From: Candidatus Cloacimonadota bacterium
GTDB taxonomy: Bacteria > Cloacimonadota > Cloacimonadia > Cloacimonadales > TCS61
Reading direction: 5' to 3'
Assembly (NCBI GenBank): GCA_030621085.1
Contig: JAUXIJ010000015.1
Location: 1 to 50,104, forward strand
Length of the DNA: 50,104 nucleotides
The position numbers and the translations under genes are program-made. The notes beneath the pieces are model-generated. The model had not been told where the DNA came from and ran no database searches. It saw nothing but the letters and a program-made list of their open reading frames with translations. Numbering within the stretch: position 1 is the first letter of the stretch; each line of letters starts with the position of its first letter. Positions 16,998-25,104 of this stretch are shown here, one piece after another.

Positions 16998-18659
16998 TTA
17001 TTGATTATTTTTTACTCTTTCAAGCTCCGGTGATAATTCACTTTTATCATCCCTTTTCCAGCGATTATCAATACGTGTAGTAACCGGTGAATATTTCTTG
17101 ATGTATTCTATAATAACATCACGCAGATCCTGTTCATAGCGAGTTATTTGTGACTCAGGGATTTTTGTAAGCAAAGCCAGACCGGCGTTTCCCTGTAGTA
17201 AAAAATCTGTGGTCGCTACCTGATAAAATTTGTTAACATCCCATAGTTCTTCACCTATTATGAGTTTTGTAACCCTGTCAAAATTGCTGCGTTTTCTGTT
17301 TATTACTACTTGAATACCAGCCACCCTTAAACCGTGCCTGGAACCGTTAACACGTGTTTCTATAATATCTTTCAGGAACTTTCCATCAACCTCGAACATT
17401 ACTACCTGGTTATCGAAGGGCATTACATTAAACACATCACGATAAGAAATGGGACCGGCTAAAAGTTCATCTCTTATACCACCCAGGTTCATAAAACTGA
17501 AATCTGCTCCTGTATAATCCAACATAGCTTCACAAACCATATTACCGATCATGTTTTGCGGACCAGTTCCACTTCTAGTAATATTAATAGCAGCTTCTCC
17601 AATGATCTCATCCATACCAGCTTCTGCAATTTTCTGCATTACCAGGATTGTATCGGCTATCTCTTCATCAGGAATAAATTCATCATCGAATAGTGTTACC
17701 ATTACTCCTTCTTTTATTGCAGGTACTTTATACCCGGAAAGAGTTTTTGTTTCCTTATCTATTTTCAGTGTTACGTGCCCGATATTACTACCATAAGCAT
17801 ATCCCTGGAAAACCAGTGTATGAGTTAGCGGATCTTCCCAGGGTTCGGCAAAACCTTTATGTATGTGCCCGCTGAAGAATACATCGATACCTTCTACTTC
17901 GTGTGCAAGTTCTTGTGCATCATAACCCCAATTCCGTGCTTGTGATGGATCCAGCGCATCAATATAGCGAGATTTGTAAATGGGTTCCGGATAGTATGGC
18001 AATCCCATATGTCCTACCACAAAAAGCAGATCGACACCTTCATTGCGAACTGTTTTAATATACCTTTCTAATGATTCTTTAGCCGGCAGGAATTCGACGT
18101 TCTTGATGTTGTCAGGAAAGCTCATCTTATCTGTATCGGTTGTTGTAACGCCAATGATACCTATTTTAACTCCCATTTTCTCAAGGATGATATAAGGTTG
18201 TACATATTCAACCAGTTCATTAGTTCCTTTGCGAATAATGTTACAGGAAAGGATGGGAAATTCTGCTAGTTTGTAAGTTTCGATCAGGACTTCTTCTCCC
18301 AGATCAAATTCATGATTGCCTACCACACTAAGATCATAACCTATCATGTTGAAATACTTTATCACAGCCCTGCCCTGGGTTATTGTTCCTACAGGATGTC
18401 CCTGAAAGAAATCACCGGCATCTACCAGCAGATTATCCCTTGAATTTCCGTCAGACAGTTCTCGTACACTATTGATATATGTAGCAGCAGAACCACCACC
18501 ACCCAGCGTGGGTGGAAAATCGGGATTCATGAAAGTGGCTTCATACCTGTCTATTCCTCCATGAATATCGTTCGAGAATAATATATCTAACAAGAGGTCT
18601 TCTGCCGAAACTAGTACGGTTCCAAATAGCAGAATTATCAGTATTAATCTAAATTTCAT
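16998..18659 (-). CDS. Periplasmic 5'-nucleotidase / UshA-like metallophosphoesterase
   Basis: 553 residues with a signal peptide (about 1-19, 'KFRLILIILLFGTVLVSAE'). The N-terminal calcineurin-like domain has the metal motifs 'LFSNDIHGGID', 'LLVDAGDFFQGHP', 'VVGNHEFDLGEE', 'VVGHMGLP' and 'FFSGHIHKGF'. The C-terminal 5'-nucleotidase substrate domain (about 345-520) shows 'FMNLGGIRDELLAG', 'FNVMPFDNQVVMFEV' and 'YQVATTDFLLQGNAG'. Such enzymes hydrolyse nucleotides, and often UDP-sugars or cyclic nucleotides, for uptake of nucleoside and phosphate. A charged 20-residue tail follows. It lies 7 bases after the barrel gene and ends the three-gene operon. Confidence 0.93.
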   Translation of the reverse strand: MKFRLILIILLFGTVLVSAEDLLLDILFSNDIHGGIDRYEATFMNPDFPPTLGGGGSAATYINSVRELSDGNSRDNLLVDAGDFFQGHPVGTITQGRAVIKYFNMIGYDLSVVGNHEFDLGEEVLIETYKLAEFPILSCNIIRKGTNELVEYVQPYIILEKMGVKIGIIGVTTTDTDKMSFPDNIKNVEFLPAKESLERYIKTVRNEGVDLLFVVGHMGLPYYPEPIYKSRYIDALDPSQARNWGYDAQELAHEVEGIDVFFSGHIHKGFAEPWEDPLTHTLVFQGYAYGSNIGHVTLKIDKETKTLSGYKVPAIKEGVMVTLFDDEFIPDEEIADTILVMQKIAEAGMDEIIGEAAINITRSGTGPQNMIGNMVCEAMLDYTGADFSFMNLGGIRDELLAGPISYRDVFNVMPFDNQVVMFEVDGKFLKDIIETRVNGSRHGLRVAGIQVVINRKRSNFDRVTKLIIGEELWDVNKFYQVATTDFLLQGNAGLALLTKIPESQITRYEQDLRDVIIEYIKKYSPVTTRIDNRWKRDDKSELSPELERVKNNQ

Positions 18660-18666
18660 TATCTAC

Positions 18667-20082
18667 CTACCATTTAAAACTAATGGAAGTTTGAATATTG
18701 AAAAATGTTTCTTTAACAGTATCTGGATTTTCCCAGCCGCGATCTTGAATCCCACCATTCAATTCTATGTAGTAAGAATTCTCCCATAAATCCTCATATG
18801 CTCCATCATCACCCCAATAATAGCTATCCATGAAGAGGTCTAAAGTTTCATATTGCCTGTTTGCATATTCCACCGCTATATCGAAGAGGAAGTTCTCCAG
18901 GAAAGTGAAACCTGTTCCTGCCGTAAAAGCCGGCATTGTTACTTTGTCTGCAAAAACCAGCCCCGAATGATCATTCAGGCAATAATTTGTCTGAAAATTA
19001 AAACCTATGCGAATCGGGATTTTATTCTTTAAACAGTGCTCTACACCAATGTAAAAATTGTATGCATCATCATATAGTTTGTTTATTTCAGACCATTGAA
19101 CAAATTCAATATCCAGATTGAAATTCGTACGCATAATATTGCGTGGTTTGTAATTCAAACCCGCTCTAAATGTTAGTGGAGCGTAGTACTCGGCATAAGT
19201 AAGAGAATCCACAATAATGACATTCTGTAAAGAATCCAAGGAAGTGAAATAAGTATATACTGCGTCTTCCACATTCACACTGTCTTTGGTACCGTTAACA
19301 TCAAATTCTACTTTGGGAGTGATAGATAATCCCACACTTAAGCGAGGGTCAATATTAATTACAGTTCCTATCTGTACCTGGAAAGCTTCGAAGTCCCTTT
19401 CCAAAATATTTGTGGTATTTGTTAATAATGTGTCCAGTTTTCCAAATGAATAATCCGACCAGATAATTCTTCTTTTAAGATTTGCATCTCCCATCAGTTT
19501 GGAAAACCTGATCCCGAATGTTGCAAGTTCTTTATATTTTACAGCAGTTACCACACTAAAAGCATCTATGCTTCCCTCGCCTTCAATATAGTTCTTTGCA
19601 ATAATAGGTGGATAAGAATTCAAATCGGAATTTGCATTATTTCTTACTTCTTCCAAATAATCAGAGGTAAAATCTATATAGGGATGAAAGATAAAAGACG
19701 CTGCAATATCAAAATTGGAAAGCTTATGTTTATAATACACTCCTCCTGCCAACTGTTCGAAAGGATGTACGTTGCTAACGTAGGTTGCATCACCACAATA
19801 GGCATCAAATGAATTGTACATGGGCAACGATCTGTCATCAAAGTTAGTTATTATTCCACCGTAAAACTGAACACCCAGTTTATTTTGCATCAAAGGCAGG
19901 TTCCCGGGATTAATTATGCTATCCAGCAGTCTGTTTCCTCCAGCTACGGAAGCAGATCCCATAGCTATCGAGCGCGGATCGAGACTACCTGTATAACTCC
20001 CCGTCTCTCTCTCCAGAAGAGAGTAGGAAAACAAACTTCCTGCTAATGTAATTATTATCAGTATTGTAAAAATTTTCTTCAT
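18667..20082 (-). CDS. Outer-membrane beta-barrel protein (OmpP1/FadL-like)
   Basis: 471 residues with a signal peptide ('KKIFTILIIITLAGSLFSY'). The mature N-terminus 'GSLDPRSIAMGSASVAGG' followed by 'NPGNLPLM' resembles the start of FadL/PorV-like barrels in FCB bacteria. The rest alternates aromatic and polar residues in many amphipathic strands ('AAGSFIF'-like strands, 'FGIRFSKLMG', 'RLSVGLSITPKVEF') and ends in an aromatic, 'IQTSISFKW', the typical C-terminal signal for Bam-mediated insertion. It may transport hydrophobic substrates, or it may be a structural partner of its neighbours. It is encoded 11 bases after the helix-hairpin-helix/barrel gene. Confidence 0.82.
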   Translation of the reverse strand: MKKIFTILIIITLAGSLFSYSLLERETGSYTGSLDPRSIAMGSASVAGGNRLLDSIINPGNLPLMQNKLGVQFYGGIITNFDDRSLPMYNSFDAYCGDATYVSNVHPFEQLAGGVYYKHKLSNFDIAASFIFHPYIDFTSDYLEEVRNNANSDLNSYPPIIAKNYIEGEGSIDAFSVVTAVKYKELATFGIRFSKLMGDANLKRRIIWSDYSFGKLDTLLTNTTNILERDFEAFQVQIGTVINIDPRLSVGLSITPKVEFDVNGTKDSVNVEDAVYTYFTSLDSLQNVIIVDSLTYAEYYAPLTFRAGLNYKPRNIMRTNFNLDIEFVQWSEINKLYDDAYNFYIGVEHCLKNKIPIRIGFNFQTNYCLNDHSGLVFADKVTMPAFTAGTGFTFLENFLFDIAVEYANRQYETLDLFMDSYYWGDDGAYEDLWENSYYIELNGGIQDRGWENPDTVKETFFNIQTSISFKW

Positions 20083-20093
20083 TTATCCTCCAA

Positions 20094-22802
20094 TTAAAAC
20101 TTCCAGTCTAATTGTAATCTTATTATATTTTCTTTTCTTTCTACTCGTTGGAAATAGTATTCGCCTTCTTCGGGAATTTCATTGAATTTTCTATATTCCA
20201 GTTCTCTTGTCAGGAATTGTTTATATTTATATTTAAAGGAAAGGAATAGGTTGTTCGCTATTCTGCTGTGTATGTTAAACCAGTACTTAAACCCTCTATC
20301 ACTTTGGTCGAAGTCGAGTTCCACATCTTCAAAGTCCCAGAAAGAAGCACCTTCTGCGTACCAGAACGAGAAAGCTCCCACAACTTTTAGATTCCGGTTA
20401 AAATTGTGTGTATAGTCCACATAGATCATATCACCATTGGTAAGAGTGCTGGCTTGTGCCATATCTGGTCCACTAGCCAGGGCAGGATTGGAAAGGATGG
20501 AAAGATAAGGTGGTTGAAAAACCCGTGTATAAACATAACCCAGTTGGATCTTATTAAAATTGGATAGGTAAAATAGTAATTTGACCTCAGATTCATCTGC
20601 CTGAGATTTATTTCTATCCTGCTCGTTATCGTAACGTTTAACCTGATGCTTATGGCGCAGGCGGATGCGAAACTGGTGAATTGGCTTGAATTCTAATTTT
20701 GCTTCAAAGCGTACTCCCCTCCTGGCATCGGATTTCCTTTCCCAGAGGTCGAGATAAGCTCTTGTGATTGTGAGCATTGTATTGAATTGGTAGCGTGTTT
20801 CAAAGTAGATACCTTTTTCTGCAGAAGGTTGAACAGAATTTAGATACATATCAGTAAGAAGAGTATTATTCAGTGCGTATGTAAGTTTTTCATAAACCGT
20901 ATCATCGAATCTTTCACTTTCAGAGAAACTACGATGATAGGGATTATCAAACTCCAGATCATAATTACGATAAATGGAGAGCAGGTAGAGATTATCAAAC
21001 TGTGAATAAGCACTTAAAATAAGTGCTTTTGGATCATCTCCGATCTTTCCAAGACTGCCATCTACTTCCAGTTCGGCATATTCACCCTGGAAAGACGTAT
21101 TATTTAAAACAGTACGCCAGTCAAAACCAATAACCCGTCGATAGTCTCTATCTCCAATTTCAGGAGAAATTGTGGAATACATGGAAGAAATTTCATTGTC
21201 AGTGATTTTCCATTTATCGTAGTAATTGCCGTGATAAATTAATATATCTTTAAGTTCATCCTCTTCGGGAACAACAAAATCACGATCATACGTGGCTTCG
21301 TAGCCTGTAACACCCAGATGTGTACCGATCCAGGGAGAGAATTCCAGATGACCTCCAATAATATTTTCTTGCAGGCAATCTCTACGAGGTGCTATCCTTA
21401 TAATATTGACATTATCGGGATAATCGTTGAAATCCTCTTCTACAGCTTCAAGTTCATCATCTGTAAAACGGTTTGTCATGGAGATGTAGGAAAGAATATG
21501 ATCATCATCGTCAAAGATACCATTACCATTGCTATCATAGACAACTGCGTCTTTTTGATCTTGCGAAAGAAAGAGTACAGCATTCAAATTCTTACGTTTC
21601 CAATCCACAGCAAAGCCGCGCAGGGCATATTCCTGTGTGCGTGAAACATCACCAATAATGCCCGTGATCCTTTTATTAAATCCATAACCTGTTTTCCGGG
21701 GACTGTAATAATCTGTATTTTCCATTACCAGCCCTTCCCCAAAAGTAGCCCGGTAATTTCCTGCATACAATTTTATAAAGTTCTTACCATAAAAATCCAG
21801 TTCTTTCTCATAACCCACATAGAACTTGCTGTCTTTGAACAGATCGCTGGTCGAACTGTTAAATACATCACTGTAACCTTTAGGTGAGTCATACAAAAAT
21901 CCTGCTTTCCATTCGTTCTGATAACGTATCCTCAGTTTATTAGTAACTGCCGCCCTATCATTCTGCATATTGAAAAAACCCCAATAAGATTGTGTTTTAA
22001 TGCCTGGAGTTTGTAGTTCGCCTGAAGGATCATATCTTATCATTGATTCCCTATACATATCCATCACATCATCAGGATAAGGGTCATCATTATATTTCAT
22101 CTGATAATCTATAAATAGATCCTGGAAAAGTGGCTTATCTTCGTAGTAAACATAGTGCCTGATGTTCTTAGCTCCGTAATAAGAAATCCCGGGAGATTTC
22201 CGTAAGTCCCGATAACTTGATATTGAGTCGCCAAAGCTGACCCTGTTCAAAACAGCTGCCACATCTATCGGTGAGGCATTAGGCAGATTCATTATATCGG
22301 AAAAATTAAGTTTATTGATATTGCGTGGAGTTATCAGGTAATCTTCCCATACATCACTCATGCCTTCCTGCAAGCCTTCATTACTACCCAATCTTTCAAT
22401 AAGGTAATAGATCTCTTCCCTGCGCTGAGCAGTTTCATCCTGATCATCATAATGCGATACCGTAACCAGCGGTTTGATCTTGTTTAATGTTACCTGGTCT
22501 ATCGATTCGATCTCTCTCAGTTCATATATACTCTTGAAGAAGCTCACGTAATCACGATGATCAATAATATCTTCTGCTTGTTCAGATGAAATAGGCAATG
22601 TTTTAAGTTCCTTTAGAGAGACTGTATTCAGATCAATTTTTTCCGGTAAAATAATTGCTCCACTAACTTTGGAGATATTTTTATTTTTTTCTCGATAATA
22701 TTTTTCTATTAATTCTTTATGCTTTATATCAAGCTCTTCTTTTGTTTCAGCAAAGAGAGAGAGTGTTACACAAAAAAGAATAATAATTAAAAATTTATTC
22801 AT
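20094..22802 (-). CDS. Helix-hairpin-helix (ComEA-like) protein with large beta-barrel-like C-terminus
   Basis: 902 residues with a signal peptide ('KFLIIILFCVTLSLFAE'). Residues of about 55-115 form a ComEA-like HhH unit ('IDLNTVSLKELKTLP', 'DIIDHRDYVSFF', 'SIYELREIESID'), and a second, more divergent set lies at about 160-220 ('NKLNFSDIMNLPNASP', 'SYRDLRKSPGIS'). The remaining 650 residues are amphipathic strands rich in Tyr, Phe, Asp and Arg, ending 'NIIRLQLDWKF', as in an outer-membrane barrel. Proteins with this architecture are known in FCB genomes but lack a proven role; DNA uptake is an appealing but untested idea because HhH binds DNA. It is first in the operon with the FadL-like barrel and the 5'-nucleotidase. 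An 'AAAGGG' ribosome site precedes the ATG. Confidence 0.8.
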   Translation of the reverse strand: MNKFLIIILFCVTLSLFAETKEELDIKHKELIEKYYREKNKNISKVSGAIILPEKIDLNTVSLKELKTLPISSEQAEDIIDHRDYVSFFKSIYELREIESIDQVTLNKIKPLVTVSHYDDQDETAQRREEIYYLIERLGSNEGLQEGMSDVWEDYLITPRNINKLNFSDIMNLPNASPIDVAAVLNRVSFGDSISSYRDLRKSPGISYYGAKNIRHYVYYEDKPLFQDLFIDYQMKYNDDPYPDDVMDMYRESMIRYDPSGELQTPGIKTQSYWGFFNMQNDRAAVTNKLRIRYQNEWKAGFLYDSPKGYSDVFNSSTSDLFKDSKFYVGYEKELDFYGKNFIKLYAGNYRATFGEGLVMENTDYYSPRKTGYGFNKRITGIIGDVSRTQEYALRGFAVDWKRKNLNAVLFLSQDQKDAVVYDSNGNGIFDDDDHILSYISMTNRFTDDELEAVEEDFNDYPDNVNIIRIAPRRDCLQENIIGGHLEFSPWIGTHLGVTGYEATYDRDFVVPEEDELKDILIYHGNYYDKWKITDNEISSMYSTISPEIGDRDYRRVIGFDWRTVLNNTSFQGEYAELEVDGSLGKIGDDPKALILSAYSQFDNLYLLSIYRNYDLEFDNPYHRSFSESERFDDTVYEKLTYALNNTLLTDMYLNSVQPSAEKGIYFETRYQFNTMLTITRAYLDLWERKSDARRGVRFEAKLEFKPIHQFRIRLRHKHQVKRYDNEQDRNKSQADESEVKLLFYLSNFNKIQLGYVYTRVFQPPYLSILSNPALASGPDMAQASTLTNGDMIYVDYTHNFNRNLKVVGAFSFWYAEGASFWDFEDVELDFDQSDRGFKYWFNIHSRIANNLFLSFKYKYKQFLTRELEYRKFNEIPEEGEYYFQRVERKENIIRLQLDWKF

Positions 22803-22978
22803 ATTTTTTCCCTTTGTTATTAATTGGACATATATACTAATAAAAGTATATTTCCACGAGTAAATAAAAAAGTGGGCTGGATATTGTAAAGTTTTTTCAA
22901 TCTGAGAAAGATATATAAAAAGAATTTGACAAACGCCCTTGTATTCAGATTTTTTGCCAGAAGAATTTTGGAGGAAAA

Positions 22979-23455
22979 ATGACAGATAACTCTTTAGTAG
23001 AAAAAAAAGGTAAATTCTCTTTAATTGAGCTTTTAATGGTTATAATGTTAGTTGGAATAATTTTCACTTTAACCATTCCATTAAGAAATGATAGAGTAAA
23101 CCAGAAAAAAATGAAAGAAGCCATTTATAACATTCAGGTTATTGCTCGTGCAGATGTAGATTTCAAAAATGATCCTGCTAACGGATATTATATTTTTGAA
23201 CATTCTGTGATACATCTTAATGAAGAAGGCACTTATTCAGGAGAGGATCTTCTGAATATATCCGACAACTTGCAGAAAACAGGAGATATTTTTTATTTTG
23301 ATTATTCCGTGACAGATAGCACTGTTGTAGCATCCAGTAATAAGAACTTCGGTAAAGTTGGAGCGAAGTTATATTATTATCTTCCATCCGGTCCCTGGGG
23401 CGTGGGCGAAGATAAAACATCTAAAAGTGTATTGGACCCCAACTGGTTGCCATAA
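22979..23455 (+). CDS. Type IV pilin / pseudopilin-like protein
   Basis: 158 residues. The N-terminus has a class III signal: a short charged leader, then 'KFSLIELLMVIMLVGIIF' with Phe at +1 and Glu at +5, followed by a 20-residue hydrophobic helix and a soluble C-terminal part ending in a Trp/Pro/Gly-rich loop. The residue at -1 is Lys, with Gly at -2, rather than the usual Gly at -1. It should be an inner-membrane pilin-like subunit of a type IV pilus, T2SS or related filament. No assembly genes are nearby, so it is an orphan. The ribosome site 'GGAGG' at 22970-22974 supports the ATG. It is divergent from the HhH/barrel operon and followed by a strong hairpin. Confidence 0.82.
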   Translation: MTDNSLVEKKGKFSLIELLMVIMLVGIIFTLTIPLRNDRVNQKKMKEAIYNIQVIARADVDFKNDPANGYYIFEHSVIHLNEEGTYSGEDLLNISDNLQKTGDIFYFDYSVTDSTVVASSNKNFGKVGAKLYYYLPSGPWGVGEDKTSKSVLDPNWLP

Positions 23456-23491
23456 TATGCTTTTTTAAATATTATGATAATAGAGAAGGAC

Positions 23492-23526
23492 CTTCAGTCC
23501 GTTGACAAACGGATTGAAGATTTTTT
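23492..23526 (+). terminator. Rho-independent terminator-like hairpin, abutting the next start codon
   Basis: CTTCAGTCCGTT (23492-23503) pairs with AACGGATTGAAG (23508-23519) as a 12-bp stem with a single G-U pair and a GACA loop, followed by a T6 run at 23521-23526. It lies 36 bases after the pilin-like gene and only 3 bases before the ATG at 23530, so it could also control translation of the next gene. Confidence 0.75.
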
Positions 23527-23529
23527 ATT

Positions 23530-25104
23530 ATGTTTTTAACAAATAATCCATTTTGGCATCTGGATTTTATTCCTCTCTTTTTTTCTTATGCAGAAATACA
23601 CTACCATTACAGGTTTCTTTATCCCAGGTATTTCAGGAAAGAACCGGAGACAATTGCCGATATACCTATTCGCTGTATTAGATTAATATCCCAAAAATTG
23701 CCGGTTCTGATAATAGTTAAAGACAGCCACCTGTTCCCCATAGAACTCTCATCTGTTTCTGTTGATATCTTTGCTAATGGTACTATTTTTTCTCAGGAAT
23801 TTGATATTAATGAAAAGCTCTCGCAAAAATATTTTTCCAAAATATTGGAAATGGATATCTCACAGATCAAAGCTGATGAAAAATTGAAGATCAATGTAAC
23901 AATTCAATACCGAATAAATGGGAATAAGAAAACCGTAGTTAATGACAACTACCCCGGTTTAAAGAAGATCCCTTTCGAGTGTTACCTTACCGAAAGCAAA
24001 TTGCCATTTCCAGAAGGATGGTATAGCGGAGAGCCGCATTATCACAGCATATATACATCCGACCAGGTGGAATTCGGCGCAGATATCCCCGCCACTGTGA
24101 AAATGGCAAAAGCAATTGGACTGTCCTGGCTTTTTATCACCGATCATTCTTATGATCTGGATGATTCCGAAGATTCTTACACGATTAATGATCCAGACAT
24201 TCCCAAATGGAAAAAAATGCTCGATGATGTGCACCATATAGATGAGAAGGATTTCAGGGTAATTCCCGGTGAAGAAGTATCTATTGGGAATTCCAGAGGC
24301 AGGAATGTTCATCTTTTAGCTATTAATCATCCTGAATTCATCGAGGGTTCCGGGGATAGCGCAGAAAAATGGTTTAGAAACAAAACGCAAAGATACCTGA
24401 AAGAAATTAAAGAATTAAAAAATGATAGAAATTTGTTTATAGCTGCTCATCCGAATGATGGTATTCCCCTGCTACAAAAACTTACATTACGTCGCGGGAA
24501 CTGGGCTTCAGATGATTTTCAAAACAGCGGGATCAGGTTCCTGCAATTGATAAACACATCTCATTTTCCAGATGTTTTGAAAGCTATTAACCATTGGAGA
24601 TCATTGCTTTTGCAGGGTAACCGTTTTTTCATCCTGGCAGGAAACGATGCACATGGAAATTTTAATGTGATGCGTCAGATCAAAAGTCCATTCTGGAAAT
24701 TATTTACTTCTCGCGATCAGGTTTTCGGTAAGTTTTTCACAGCATTCAAGTACAAAAATAATGAGCCCATACAGGGAATTAAAAACGGAGAATTAATTGT
24801 AAGTAATGGTCCGTTTTTAAATTTCCAGTTAAAAGCAAAAAGAAAATATTATCCGATAGGTTCAAATATAAAAGAAAAGAACGCTGTATTAGAATATGAA
24901 ACATGCACTGCTCACGAATTTGGTGAAATAAAAATGTTGAATCTTTATATTGGAGATATAACTTTAAAGAAAGAAATCAAGGTTTCAAACCCGCAAAACA
25001 GTTTGAAAATCGAATTGCCTGCCAGAGGTTATGTACGAATGAGCATGAGCACTTCCAAAGGTGGATTTGTGTTAACAAACCCGGTGTGGGTAGACTATAA
25101 TTAA
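23530..25104 (+). CDS. CehA/McbA family metallohydrolase (PHP-type)
   Basis: 524 residues. A beta-rich N-terminal region (about 1-160) precedes a PHP-like metal-dependent hydrolase domain: 'WYSGEPHYHSIYTSD' (His pair), 'LSWLFITDHSYDLDD', 'VIPGEEVSIGN', 'RNVHLLAINHPE', 'FIAAHPNDG' and 'FILAGNDAHGNFN'. These are the conserved metal ligands of the CehA/McbA carbaryl-hydrolase-like family; actual substrates are probably esters or phosphoesters. No signal peptide is evident. No clear ribosome site precedes the ATG; the hairpin at 23492-23519 occupies that position. The stop codon overlaps that of the convergent tamB-like gene. Confidence 0.84.
   Translation: MFLTNNPFWHLDFIPLFFSYAEIHYHYRFLYPRYFRKEPETIADIPIRCIRLISQKLPVLIIVKDSHLFPIELSSVSVDIFANGTIFSQEFDINEKLSQKYFSKILEMDISQIKADEKLKINVTIQYRINGNKKTVVNDNYPGLKKIPFECYLTESKLPFPEGWYSGEPHYHSIYTSDQVEFGADIPATVKMAKAIGLSWLFITDHSYDLDDSEDSYTINDPDIPKWKKMLDDVHHIDEKDFRVIPGEEVSIGNSRGRNVHLLAINHPEFIEGSGDSAEKWFRNKTQRYLKEIKELKNDRNLFIAAHPNDGIPLLQKLTLRRGNWASDDFQNSGIRFLQLINTSHFPDVLKAINHWRSLLLQGNRFFILAGNDAHGNFNVMRQIKSPFWKLFTSRDQVFGKFFTAFKYKNNEPIQGIKNGELIVSNGPFLNFQLKAKRKYYPIGSNIKEKNAVLEYETCTAHEFGEIKMLNLYIGDITLKKEIKVSNPQNSLKIELPARGYVRMSMSTSKGGFVLTNPVWVDYN

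Noticed and set aside
22926..22954. TTGACA (22926-22931) as a promoter for the pilin-like gene
   Set aside because: No acceptable -10 hexamer is found 16-18 bases downstream; only a T-run is there.
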